Shown here one piece after another: positions 1-8,380 of a stretch of DNA of 64,000 nucleotides. The notes below the pieces were generated by a model. That model was not told where the DNA came from and searched no databases. It worked only from the letters and a program-made list of their open reading frames with translations. Positions within the stretch are counted from its first letter, which is position 1; every line of letters begins with the position of its first letter. The position numbers were made by a program, and so were the translations under genes. This DNA comes from Bradyrhizobium erythrophlei (GTDB lineage: Bacteria; Pseudomonadota; Alphaproteobacteria; Rhizobiales; Xanthobacteraceae), in assembly GCF_900142985.1 (NCBI RefSeq), contig NZ_LT670849.1, positions 4,666,501 to 4,730,500 on the forward strand, read 5' to 3'.

Positions 1-477
1 CCTTGTGTGCCAGCGAACCGGGCCGTCAACAATCAAGGCGACTTCTTCGACCGCACGGCCTTCATCTATGAGCCGCAAACCGACAGTTTTCGTTGTCCGG
101 CGGGCCGAACACTGGTGCGCAAGCAAATCCTCACCAGAAAGCAGAGCGTCTTGTATATCGCCGACGATTGTTCGGGTTGCGCGCTCAAGCCGAGATGCAC
201 CCGCGTCGAGCGCCGCTTCGTTCAAAGACACCTTTACGAGGACGCGCTTCAACGCATGAATGCCCGCGTCGAAGCCGATCCACACCTCATGCGGCAGCGG
301 CGATGCGCGGCTGAACACCCGTTCGGAACCATCAAGCGGATGACGGCTGGCGGCAGGTTCCTCACCCGAGGCCTTACCAACGTCAAGACTGAAGCCGCCC
401 TCAGCGTTCTTGTCTACAACATCATGCGGGTCATCAATCTCATCGGCTCGCAAAGCCTCAAGATTAGGCTCGCCTGA
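1..477 (+). CDS. IS1182-family transposase, C-terminal part
   Basis: The reading frame is open from the first base and stops at 475-477. It is identical, apart from one residue, to the last 158 residues of the transposase at 15247-16659. It includes the Cys-rich segment (CSGCALKPRC) and the HPFGTIKRM motif carrying the region of the last catalytic acidic residue. The N-terminal two thirds lie outside the window, so activity cannot be judged. Confidence 0.9.
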   Translation, partial: PCVPANRAVNNQGDFFDRTAFIYEPQTDSFRCPAGRTLVRKQILTRKQSVLYIADDCSGCALKPRCTRVERRFVQRHLYEDALQRMNARVEADPHLMRQRRCAAEHPFGTIKRMTAGGRFLTRGLTNVKTEAALSVLVYNIMRVINLIGSQSLKIRLA

Positions 478-536
478 CCCTAAAAATTAAAAAAGAGGCC
501 CCGGATCACCGCAGCCTCTCGTTTCCACACAGCCTG
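1..536 (+). mobile_element. IS1182-family element, right part (cut by window edge)
   Basis: Bases 1-536 match the right part of the complete element at 15181-16719, with one substitution (position 256 region, Arg to Cys codon) and one A fewer in an A-run. The right end finishes with CACACAGCCTG, the inverted repeat seen at both ends of the complete copy. Directly after the end lies GGCCGGGCTTTT, which looks like the descending arm of a host terminator. Confidence 0.9.
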
Positions 537-591
537 GTCAGGCCGGGCTTTTGCGTCGGATGCGGGACGGATTTCAACGATCCCGAACGGC

Positions 592-768
592 CTATAACGT
601 ATGTCCGTCCTCTGATCCGCGGCCGGTGCCGATCCACTTGTCGTCGGTCGTTGGTCCGAAGCCGGATTTGTCCCGGTCCGGCTTGACCGCAAAGCCCTGG
701 CGGAAGGCATAGAAGATAAAGCCCACGATAAGGACGGCGCAAAAAAGTCCAAGAATCCAGTCGGGCAT
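592..768 (-). CDS. small single-TM protein (58 aa), tandem paralogue 1
   Basis: The 58-aa protein starts MPDWILG, has one hydrophobic segment (about residues 6-24, ending YAFRQG) and a polar Gly/Asp-rich tail. I chose the ATG at 768 because AAGGATC lies about 8 nt upstream and because the neighbour at 870-1049 starts with the same MPDWILG. The two proteins share the TM segment and the PDR motif after it and diverge in the tail. This looks like a recent tandem duplication of a membrane-anchored microprotein. Function unknown. Confidence 0.7.
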   Translation of the reverse strand: MPDWILGLFCAVLIVGFIFYAFRQGFAVKPDRDKSGFGPTTDDKWIGTGRGSEDGHTL

Positions 769-869
769 GATCTGATCCTTTGTGTGCCGCACGTCGTTAT
801 TGCGACGAGGGGCGCTTAATTCAGTCGCCTCAAACCTCTCTTCGGTTCAAAAACGCCGAAGCGTCCATT

Positions 870-1049
870 TCAGAAGGAGTGGCCGCCGGCATCCGATCCT
901 CCGCCATCAGATGAGTTCGGATAGTCGTTCTCGGTGCGCCCACCGTTGCTGGTTCGATCTGGTGCGATCTTCGTGCCCTGACGAAAGGCATAGAAGATGA
1001 AGCCAACGAGAAGAACAACGCAGACAGGTCCGAGAATCCAGTCGGGCAT
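870..1049 (-). CDS. small single-TM protein (59 aa), tandem paralogue 2
   Basis: The paralogue of the gene at 592-768 lies on the same strand about 100 bp upstream of it. It begins MPDWILG, has the TM segment VVLLVGFIFYAFRQG and a Ser/Gly/Asp-rich tail. The open frame extends further upstream, but the ATG at 1049 matches the paralogue's start. No recognised domain. Expected to be an inner-membrane protein with one helix. Confidence 0.7.
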   Translation of the reverse strand: MPDWILGPVCVVLLVGFIFYAFRQGTKIAPDRTSNGGRTENDYPNSSDGGGSDAGGHSF

Positions 1050-1165
1050 GATCCAATCCGCAAAAGGGTGCAGGAAAACCAGCGATGCAACCATACGTCG
1101 CAAAACTTGACGCCTCTAGCCGGCAGCGATCACAATTTGCGGCAGATCTTATCGGCTTGTTGGCC

Positions 1166-2008
1166 TCAGACCTCGCGCCGGCTCAGGAAAGCCAGCCGCT
1201 CGAACAGATGCACATCCTGTTCGTTCTTGAGCAGCGCGCCATGCAGCGGCGGGATCAGTTTGCGCGGATCGCGCTCCCTCAGGCTCTCCGGCGTGATGTC
1301 TTCGTTCAGGAGCAGCTTCAGCCAGTCCAGAAGCTCCGAGGTCGACGGCTTCTTCTTGAGGCCCGGCACCTCGCGCACCTCGAAGAAAATGCGCAGCGCT
1401 TCTTCGACCAGGCGCTTCTTGATGCCGGGGAAATGCACGTCGACGATCCGGCCCATGGTGTCGGCGTCGGGGAACTTGATGTAGTGGAAGAAGCAGCGGC
1501 GCAGAAATGCGTCCGGCAGCTCCTTTTCGTTGTTCGACGTGATCATGATGATCGGGCGCTGCGCGGCCTTGATCGTCTCGCCAGTCTCGTAGACGTGGAA
1601 TTCCATGCGGTCGAGTTCGAGCAGCAGGTCGTTGGGGAATTCAATGTCGGCCTTGTCGATCTCGTCGATCAGAAGCACCGGCCGCTGCTCGCTGGCAAAG
1701 GCGTCCCACAACTTGCCGCGCTTGATGTAGTTCTTGATGTCGGACACGCGCGCATCGCCAAGCTGGCTGTCGCGCAGCCGCGATACCGCGTCGTATTCGT
1801 AGAGACCCTGCTGCGCCTTGGTGGTGGACTTGATGTGCCAGGTCAAAAGCGGGGCCTTCAGCGCCTTCGCAACTTCTTCCGCCAGCACCGTCTTGCCGGT
1901 GCCAGGCTCGCCCTTGATCAGGAGCGGCCGCTCGAGCACGATCGAGGCGTTGACCGCCACCTTGAGGTCTTCGGTGGCGACGTAGTCCTTGGTGCCAGTG
2001 AATTTCAT
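1166..2008 (-). CDS. MoxR-family AAA+ ATPase
   Basis: The 280-aa protein is a MoxR/RavA-type AAA+ ATPase, a family that acts as a chaperone-like remodeler, usually together with a VWA-domain partner. Walker A is GEPGTGKT (residues 33-40), Walker B LLIDEID (about 112-118), and a sensor motif MITSNNEKELP follows. The ATG at 2008 (MKFTG) is preferred over an in-frame start 60 nt upstream because family members begin close to this point. The VWA gene at 2197-3372 is divergently transcribed 188 bp away, which fits the common MoxR-VWA pairing. Substrate unknown. Confidence 0.92.
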   Translation of the reverse strand: MKFTGTKDYVATEDLKVAVNASIVLERPLLIKGEPGTGKTVLAEEVAKALKAPLLTWHIKSTTKAQQGLYEYDAVSRLRDSQLGDARVSDIKNYIKRGKLWDAFASEQRPVLLIDEIDKADIEFPNDLLLELDRMEFHVYETGETIKAAQRPIIMITSNNEKELPDAFLRRCFFHYIKFPDADTMGRIVDVHFPGIKKRLVEEALRIFFEVREVPGLKKKPSTSELLDWLKLLLNEDITPESLRERDPRKLIPPLHGALLKNEQDVHLFERLAFLSRREV

Positions 2009-2196
2009 CGAGGCGTTGCCTTGTTTGTCGAGACGAGGACGCCTCTGGACAGGAAAAGACCGCCACATCGGGCGGTCGTTGCCCCTAATGTAATTGAAAA
2101 ACCTTGCAGGTCCAGACCGGTACGGCTCCCGTCATGCTGCCCTGATCCGCACGGGCTACCCTTGACGCGGGCAGTGGGGCAGGCAATCTGAAGGGC

Positions 2197-3372
2197 ATGT
2201 TCCTGCAATTCTTCACATCGCTGCGCGAGGCCCAGGTGCCCGTGACCTTGCGCGAATATCTGACGCTGATGGAGGCGATCGACGCCGACCTCGCGGAGCA
2301 GTCGGTGGAGAATTTCTATTATCTCTCCCGCGCCGCTTTGGTGAAGGACGAGCGCAACCTCGACAAATTCGACCGCGTGTTCGGCACCGTGTTCAAGGGG
2401 CTGGAAAGCCTGCTCGACGCGATGCTCAAGGCCGATATCCCCGAGGAATGGCTGAAGAAGCTCGCGGAAAAATACCTGACCGAAGAAGAGAAGAAGCAGA
2501 TCGAGGCGATGGGCTGGGACAAGCTCATGGAGACGCTTCGCAAGCGGCTGGAAGAGCAGAAGGGGCGTCATCAGGGCGGCAGCAAGTGGATCGGCACCGC
2601 CGGTACGTCTCCTTTTGGTGCCCATGGCTACAACCCGGAAGGCGTGCGAATCGGGCAGGAGAAGAACCGCAACTTCCGCGCGGTCAAGGTGTGGGACCGC
2701 CGTGAGTTCAAGGATCTCGACGGCAATGTCGAGCTCGGCATCCGCAACATCAAGATTGCGCTGCGTCGCCTGCGCAAATTCGCCCGCACCGGCGCGCCGG
2801 ACGAACTCGATCTCGACACCACCATCCGCGAGACCGCCAATCACGGCTATCTCGACGTCCATATGCGCCCCGAGCGGCGCAATGCGGTAAAGGTGCTGGT
2901 GTTCTTCGATATCGGCGGCTCGATGGATTCCCACATCGAGCAGGTCGAGGAATTGTTCTCGGCTGCGAAAAGCGAATTCAAGCATATGGAATATTTCTAC
3001 TTCCACAACTGCCTCTATGAGGGCGTGTGGAAGCAGAACCGCCGCCGCTTCACCGATCGCACGCCGACCTGGGATGTGCTGCATAAATATCCGCACGACT
3101 ACAAAATCGTGTTTGTCGGCGACGCCTCGATGTCGCCTTACGAGGTCATGGTGCCGGGCGGCTCGGTCGAGCATGTCAACGAAGAGGCGGGCGCGGTCTG
3201 GCTCGAACGCGTCACGCGCACCTATCCGCACGCGGTATGGCTCAATCCGGTTTCGCAAAAGCACTGGGACTATTCGGAATCGACCACCATCATCCGCCGC
3301 ATCTTTGCTAATCGCATGTATCCGATCACGATTGAGGGTCTGGAGAACGCGATGAAGGAATTGGTGCGGTAA
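2197..3372 (+). CDS. VWA domain-containing CoxE-like protein
   Basis: The 391-aa protein has an N-terminal helical region (about 1-190) and a C-terminal von Willebrand A-like domain starting near residue 225. The MIDAS-like motif is DIGGSMD. It belongs to the CoxE-like VWA family, commonly found with MoxR ATPases, and the MoxR gene is next door on the opposite strand. CoxE-type proteins assist maturation of metal enzymes such as CO dehydrogenase in some bacteria, but no such structural genes are present here. Likely cytoplasmic. Confidence 0.9.
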   Translation: MFLQFFTSLREAQVPVTLREYLTLMEAIDADLAEQSVENFYYLSRAALVKDERNLDKFDRVFGTVFKGLESLLDAMLKADIPEEWLKKLAEKYLTEEEKKQIEAMGWDKLMETLRKRLEEQKGRHQGGSKWIGTAGTSPFGAHGYNPEGVRIGQEKNRNFRAVKVWDRREFKDLDGNVELGIRNIKIALRRLRKFARTGAPDELDLDTTIRETANHGYLDVHMRPERRNAVKVLVFFDIGGSMDSHIEQVEELFSAAKSEFKHMEYFYFHNCLYEGVWKQNRRRFTDRTPTWDVLHKYPHDYKIVFVGDASMSPYEVMVPGGSVEHVNEEAGAVWLERVTRTYPHAVWLNPVSQKHWDYSESTTIIRRIFANRMYPITIEGLENAMKELVR

Positions 3373-3563
3373 TAAAAATACGTGCCCCGGACGCAGCGCA
3401 GCGCTTATGCGGTGTGCTGCTGATCCGGGGCCCAGGAAAGTGTCCGCGCTATGGGTCCCGGCTCCGCGGTGCATCGTACCGGACGACGTTTTGCGTCGCC
3501 GGGAGAACGTTGCGCCGCGTCCGGGGATACGAGAAGTGGCCGACACGTGTGAGGAAACACTTT

Positions 3564-3983
3564 ATGCCCCAGACCATTCATCGCGGGATCAAGGCCCTCG
3601 TCGACGAGGCCAATGCCGAAATCGAAACCCTGAGCGCGGCGGAAGCGATCAAGGCCGCGCAGGGCAGTGACGTCGTCATCGTCGACATCCGTGATCCGCG
3701 CGAACTCGAACGCGAAGGCAAAATTCCGGGCTCGTTCTCCTGTACGCGCGGCATGCTGGAGTTCTGGATCGATCCGCAAAGCCCCTATGCGAAACCGGTC
3801 TTTCAGCAAGACAAGAAGTTCATCTTTCACTGCGCCGGGGGCTTGCGTTCGGCGCTTGCGGCCAAGACCGCGCAGGATATGGGGTTGAAGCCGGTGGCGC
3901 ACATCGCGGGTGGCTTTGCCGCCTGGCGTGATGCCGGCGGGCCGACCGAGAAATGGGAACCGAAGAAGAAGGCAGACAAATGA
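3564..3983 (+). CDS. single-domain rhodanese-like sulfurtransferase
   Basis: The 139-aa protein is one rhodanese domain. The active-site loop is HCAGGLRS, with the Cys that would carry the persulfide, and a CDC25-like VDIRDPRE motif precedes it. The start at 3564 follows GAGGAAAC at good spacing; the longer upstream frame has no such signal. Its stop overlaps the start of the two-domain sulfurtransferase by ATGA, so the pair is probably translationally coupled and handles sulfane sulfur together. Confidence 0.9.
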   Translation: MPQTIHRGIKALVDEANAEIETLSAAEAIKAAQGSDVVIVDIRDPRELEREGKIPGSFSCTRGMLEFWIDPQSPYAKPVFQQDKKFIFHCAGGLRSALAAKTAQDMGLKPVAHIAGGFAAWRDAGGPTEKWEPKKKADK

Positions 3984-4837
3984 CCACCACCAACGACCCC
4001 CTCGTCTCTACCGAATGGCTGGCAGAGCGTCTGAAAGATGCCAACGTGAAGCTGCTCGATGCCACGTTCAAACTGCCCGGCGTGCTGCCGCTGCCAAAGG
4101 ATGATTATCTCGCCGCGCATATTCCGGGCGCGGTCTATTTCGACGTCGATGCGGTGTCGGATCATTCCAATCCATTGCCGCACATGTTCCCGAGCGGCGA
4201 ACAGTTCGGCCGCGATGTCGGGGCGCTCGGCGTTTCAAACAACGATACGGTCGTGATCTACGACGCCGGCGGCTGGGTCGCCGCCCCGCGCGCATGGTGG
4301 ATGTTCCTGTCCTACGGCCATCGCGACGTCCGCATCCTCAATGGCGGCTTGAAGAAGTGGCGCGCGGAAGGACGTGCCGTCGAGAGCGGCGAGGTGACGG
4401 CGAAGCCCGCGACCATCAAGGCAAACTACGACGCCAGGCGCGTTCGCTCGATCGAGCAGATGATCGCCAATGTCGCAAGCCACGCCGAGCAGGTGATCGA
4501 TGCGCGCGCCGCCGACCGCTTCGAGGGGCGCGCGGTCGAGCCGCGTCCGGGCATTCGTTCGGGTCACATTCCGGGCGCGCTCAATCTGCCCTACAACAAT
4601 CTCTTCGATGCCGCGACCGGCACGATGAAGCCGCTCGACGACCTGAGGAAAGCCTTTACCGGCGCCGGCGTCGATACGGCAAAACCCATCGTCACAAGCT
4701 GCGGCTCCGGCGTTTCAGCGGCGGTCCTGACGCTTGCGCTCTACCGCCTCGGCGTCGAGAACACCGCGCTCTATGATGGCTCGTGGTCGGAATGGGGCAA
4801 GGCGGATGGTCCGCCGATCGCGACCGGGGCTGCCTGA
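3980..4837 (+). CDS. sseA: two-domain sulfurtransferase (SseA-like)
   Basis: The 285-aa protein has tandem rhodanese domains. The N-terminal one is inactive-like (about 10-125). The C-terminal one carries the active-site loop CGSGVSA, close to the CGSGVTA of 3-mercaptopyruvate sulfurtransferases rather than the basic loop of thiosulfate sulfurtransferases. Substrate preference for 3-mercaptopyruvate is inferred from that loop. The ATG at 3980 overlaps the preceding rhodanese stop; an alternative ATG lies at 3953. Confidence 0.88.
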   Translation: MTTTNDPLVSTEWLAERLKDANVKLLDATFKLPGVLPLPKDDYLAAHIPGAVYFDVDAVSDHSNPLPHMFPSGEQFGRDVGALGVSNNDTVVIYDAGGWVAAPRAWWMFLSYGHRDVRILNGGLKKWRAEGRAVESGEVTAKPATIKANYDARRVRSIEQMIANVASHAEQVIDARAADRFEGRAVEPRPGIRSGHIPGALNLPYNNLFDAATGTMKPLDDLRKAFTGAGVDTAKPIVTSCGSGVSAAVLTLALYRLGVENTALYDGSWSEWGKADGPPIATGAA

Positions 4838-4843
4838 TAGAAG

Positions 4844-5701
4844 CTAATGCGAAGCCGCAGCCGGCGGAAATGATTGCGGCTGCGCGAACGGATTGGCCTG
4901 TTGCTGTTGCAACATCAGCTGCGCGCGCAAGGCGAGCCGCCGTCGCTGCAGTGCGCGCCGGGCCTGCACGCGCTTCTTGATTGCGGCTTGATCGGGTCTC
5001 GCCCGGGGGAGCTTCACCGTTCGCAAGGGTATTGACGCATCGTCGGTGACGTCGACCGGCGGGCCACCAAGGGTTGCGATTTTCATGGCCGCGACACTGA
5101 CGGCAGCTTCCGCGCCGGACGCTGTTTCAGCCGTTGCGCCGGCCGGATCTATTTGTGGCTGGCTCGCTGGCGCAGCGATTGGTTCGCTCTCGATTGGCTC
5201 GATCTTGACCGCCGTTGTGTCCGATGTGGCGACGGTCATCTTGCGCTCGTCGGCGCCAGTCGTTGGCTCGATCCCCGTTGCTGCAGCCGGGGACGAAACA
5301 GCTTCGGTCGCGGGCGGATTTCCCGGCATCGATGCCGGCGTTGGCAACTCGGCCGGTTTGGCGGGCTCGAGAGGCGGCGCTTCAGCCGGCCGCAAGGCTG
5401 CAACCTGGTCGCTGCGCGCAGGTTCGACGGAGGGCATCGGCTGAGCGACGGGCGCAGGCGTCACCGCGGTCTGGTCATTCGCCTTGTCGAATGAATTCGG
5501 TTCGACGCGCAGCGTGGCGAGCACCGGCGTCGTCGTGTCCGGGCGTTGCGCAAACGGAAATTCCGGCGCCGCGCGCCAGGACGAGTTGCTGGCAAAGGAT
5601 TCGTGGGCGGCGCGCAGCAGCGCGGCGGCGCCGAGCCCGAAAATCAGGAGCGACATCGACAACATGGTGGCTGCGAAAAGGAAGCGAAAGCCGGGAAGCA
5701 T
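4844..5701 (-). CDS. membrane-anchored Pro/Ala-rich protein, unknown function
   Basis: The 285-aa protein has one N-terminal TM helix (about residues 6-30), a long low-complexity Pro/Ala/Glu-rich middle (about 55-200) and a very basic Arg/Gln-rich C-terminal stretch (about 230-265). No catalytic motif is visible. The architecture suggests a periplasm-spanning or cell-envelope linker protein anchored in the inner membrane. It lies tail to tail with the sulfurtransferase gene, 6 bp apart. Confidence 0.7.
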   Translation of the reverse strand: MLPGFRFLFAATMLSMSLLIFGLGAAALLRAAHESFASNSSWRAAPEFPFAQRPDTTTPVLATLRVEPNSFDKANDQTAVTPAPVAQPMPSVEPARSDQVAALRPAEAPPLEPAKPAELPTPASMPGNPPATEAVSSPAAATGIEPTTGADERKMTVATSDTTAVKIEPIESEPIAAPASQPQIDPAGATAETASGAEAAVSVAAMKIATLGGPPVDVTDDASIPLRTVKLPRARPDQAAIKKRVQARRALQRRRLALRAQLMLQQQQANPFAQPQSFPPAAASH

Positions 5702-6175
5702 GGGCGCGCGAAATTCTTCCGAAAAGCTTGGCGGACGGGAACGCGGTGGCCACTCGAAGTCGAACTCGCCGGTGATCCCTGGATTCTCGGCTACTCACAA
5801 AAAACGCCCGCCGAAAATCGATAGCGAGCGCGGGAATCGGACCACTGGTGAAGCAGATTGGCCGCGCGCTGGAGCGACGAATCAGATTTGTTCAAGAATA
5901 GCGCAACGAGTTCGCGGCGCTCGTAAAATCTCGACGCAATTGAAATCGTCTTGTGCGGTGTTACCTCGCAGCCGCAGATATTGAGGCGAAAGGCCTCGCT
6001 TGTTCATCTCCGGTTCCAAGATGAACGGCTAAAACGGCCCAAAACCGGGTATCAGAGGCCCCAGTAAAGGGGTCGTGTCCGGCAGCAATACGGGGTACTT
6101 TGTCTTGAATGCGCCGCGATCTTCGGTCATCTGCCGTTAACGATCCGGTGGCGCCTTTGGGGCTATACAAGAGTA
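5702..6175. other. intergenic region between divergent envelope genes
   Basis: This 474-bp stretch separates the minus-strand membrane-anchored protein from the plus-strand L,D-transpeptidase and must contain both promoters. No convincing ORF, RNA gene or strong hairpin was seen. Confidence 0.5.
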
Positions 6176-7537
6176 ATGATGACCAATCGCATTCTGACGA
6201 TTTGTGCCGCGATTTCTGCTGCCGTGGCAGCGGAAGCCGCAGGAACCTCGCTTGCGTCGGCGCAAAGCTACCCGGTCGGTCCGGGGACCGTCTATTCGCC
6301 TTCTCCGCCGCCCGGCTATCCCGGCGACTATCGCGGGCCGCGCCCGGCCGACTTTGACGCGCTGGATGACGAGGATAGTCCGAATGGACCCGGCTCGTCC
6401 CGCTTGTCGCCGCCCGGTGCGGTGCCGGCGCCGAACGATCCGCGTTACGGGCGCCCGATCTATTCTGACCGCGGCGGTCCAATCCAGTCGCCCGACGATC
6501 CCCGTTATGGCCACCCCCCGGGCCTCTATCAGGGACCGGTGATGTCGCCGGATGATCCGCGCTACGGCCGCCCGGCACCGGCGCCGGCCTATTCCGGTCC
6601 CGTGATGTCGCCGGACGACCCGCGCTATGGCCGTCCCGCACCGCCTCCGGGTGGCTATACCGGGCCGGTGATGTCGCCGGATGATCCGCGTTATGGCCGG
6701 CCGGCCGCACCGCCGGCGGTGATCTATGCCGATCGGCCTGCCGGTGCGCCACAGCCTTATGGTTCGCCCGTCGGCGAAGACGATTACGGCCGCGGGGTTC
6801 GTCCGCCCGGTGCCGTCGGTCCTCAGGGTAACGTCACCGGAAGCGTCCAGCCGCCGCAAGGTGCCGGTCCCCAGGGGCCTGACAACAAGACCGTGATGCT
6901 GCTGCCGCCGGAAGAGCAACCGGATGCGGCACCCGTCAACCTGCCGCCGAATCTGCGCCGGCAGGAGGTCAATTTCGCCACCAAGGAACCGGCGGGCACG
7001 CTCGTCGTCGATACGCCGAATACGTATCTCTATTACATCCTCGGCAATAACCGCGCGATCCGCTACGGCGTCCGCGTCGGCCGCGACGGCTTCACCTGGA
7101 CCGGTGTGCAGAAGATCACCCGCAAGGCGGAATGGCCGGATTGGCATCCGCCGACCGAAATGATCGAACGCCAGCCCTATCTGCCGCGCTTCATGGCCGG
7201 CGGTCCCGGCAATCCGCTCGGCGCGCGGGCGATGTATCTCGGCAGCACCGTCTACCGCATCCACGGCACCAACCAGCCCTCGACGATCGGTAAGTTCGTC
7301 TCCTCGGGCTGTATAGGCATGCTGAACGAGGACGTCTCGGACCTGTTCGATCGCGTCAAGGTCGGTACCCGCGTCGTCGTGTTACCGGGTGGTCCGCCGC
7401 CGGGTGCGACCACGACGGCTTCGGCCGCGCCCGTGCCGGGCCCGTCGGCCGGACCTAGCGCTGCACCTGCGCCGAGCCTGCCCGGCACCCAGCCGACCTC
7501 GGTTCCGCCGCTGCCGCCACCGGTCACGGTTCGCTGA
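6176..7537 (+). CDS. L,D-transpeptidase with Pro-rich repeat region
   Basis: The 453-aa secreted protein starts with a signal peptide (cleavage likely after SLASAQ). A Pro/Gly/Asp-rich region follows with five copies of a DDPRYGRP-type unit (about residues 87-175), then a YkuD domain (about 265-405). The active site is seen as HGTNQPSTIG and SSGCIGM, with the catalytic Cys. Such enzymes form 3-3 peptidoglycan cross-links or attach proteins to peptidoglycan in the periplasm. The tail is again Pro/Ala-rich. A strong terminator follows at 7562. Confidence 0.92.
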   Translation: MMTNRILTICAAISAAVAAEAAGTSLASAQSYPVGPGTVYSPSPPPGYPGDYRGPRPADFDALDDEDSPNGPGSSRLSPPGAVPAPNDPRYGRPIYSDRGGPIQSPDDPRYGHPPGLYQGPVMSPDDPRYGRPAPAPAYSGPVMSPDDPRYGRPAPPPGGYTGPVMSPDDPRYGRPAAPPAVIYADRPAGAPQPYGSPVGEDDYGRGVRPPGAVGPQGNVTGSVQPPQGAGPQGPDNKTVMLLPPEEQPDAAPVNLPPNLRRQEVNFATKEPAGTLVVDTPNTYLYYILGNNRAIRYGVRVGRDGFTWTGVQKITRKAEWPDWHPPTEMIERQPYLPRFMAGGPGNPLGARAMYLGSTVYRIHGTNQPSTIGKFVSSGCIGMLNEDVSDLFDRVKVGTRVVVLPGGPPPGATTTASAAPVPGPSAGPSAAPAPSLPGTQPTSVPPLPPPVTVR

Positions 7538-7561
7538 CCATCAGCTCTCGATGACTTTGTT

Positions 7562-7592
7562 AAAAGCGCGCCCCACCCCGGCGCGCTTTTTT
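7562..7592 (+). terminator. Rho-independent terminator after L,D-transpeptidase gene
   Basis: The hairpin AAAAGCGCGCC / GGCGCGCTTTTTT has an 11-bp stem and a T-tract on the plus strand, 25 bp after the stop codon. Confidence 0.9.
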
Positions 7593-7715
7593 GTCACGTC
7601 GCCAGCCGTCGCCGTACTCATGCCCGGTAAGAAGTCGTTTACGATTTTTTCATAACGATGGTGCCAAACGTCAGTTCGTTCGTGTTGGCGCCAAACCATG
7701 AAATGGAAGTGAGCG

Positions 7716-8348
7716 GTGAGTACGATTGCTGCCAGCGCCAGCCATATCAATCCCGTCAACGAGACGCTCTATCGCCAGAGCAACCTGCTCGGTGACTGGA
7801 AGGGGACGACCAAGCAAAATCACGCAGCCGTTGAATTCAAGGTCATCAGCATCAACGGAAGTACGGCGCAGGTCGAGTACACACATAACGGACGTACCGA
7901 ACGCGGGCAGGCCACCGTCAGCCAGAACTCCATCAGCTTCGGCAATGTGACGATCGCGACCCGCAACGGCACGCAGGCGGCGTTCGAGTTCGCCTATCAG
8001 CCGTCAGGACAGTTGGCCGCGACCGGCACCCAGACGGCCGTCCTCACCAAGGACGCCAGCGCCACCGCGGCTAATGCCAATCCGCTGGTCGGGAGCTGGA
8101 CCGGTGCGACGGTCGACCACACCGCCTCGTTCACGGTCAGCTCGATCGACGGACGGGACGCGCAGGTCAAATATGCGGTCGACGGCCGCAGCGGTCAGGG
8201 TACAGGCGACGTCAGCAAGAATTCGGTTCTGCTCGGCAACGTGGCATTCAATAATATCGACGGAACGCACGGCACCGTGACGTATCAGACCTATCTACAT
8301 CAGACGATCACGCTTCCTGTCACAAAGTTCGTGCCCAAGACGGCCTGA
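7716..8348 (+). CDS. two-repeat beta-rich hypothetical protein (210 aa)
   Basis: The protein consists of two tandem, diverged copies of about 85 residues. Each begins LLGDW.G / LVGSW.G, then FKVISI.G..AQVEY / FTVSSIDGRDAQVKY, .GR...G, VS.NS and .GNV. The regular alternation suggests a small beta-barrel or lipocalin-like fold repeated twice; this is inference. No signal peptide is evident. The GTG at 7716 is supported by the upstream GGAAGTGAG. Function unknown. Confidence 0.75.
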   Translation: MSTIAASASHINPVNETLYRQSNLLGDWKGTTKQNHAAVEFKVISINGSTAQVEYTHNGRTERGQATVSQNSISFGNVTIATRNGTQAAFEFAYQPSGQLAATGTQTAVLTKDASATAANANPLVGSWTGATVDHTASFTVSSIDGRDAQVKYAVDGRSGQGTGDVSKNSVLLGNVAFNNIDGTHGTVTYQTYLHQTITLPVTKFVPKTA

Positions 8349-8380
8349 TCGTGACGGCCTGATCGTCGATCCCCTGAGCC

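Noticed and set aside
1085..2191. 368-codon plus-strand frame opposite the MoxR gene
   Set aside because: It is an antisense shadow of a GC-rich gene whose protein motifs are clear on the other strand.
2005..3546. 513-codon minus-strand frame opposite the VWA gene
   Set aside because: The composition is His/Arg/Leu-rich shadow sequence without domains, and the plus-strand VWA protein is well supported.
6137..7264. Arg-rich long minus-strand frame opposite the L,D-transpeptidase
   Set aside because: It reflects the GC-rich Pro/Asp repeats read in reverse.
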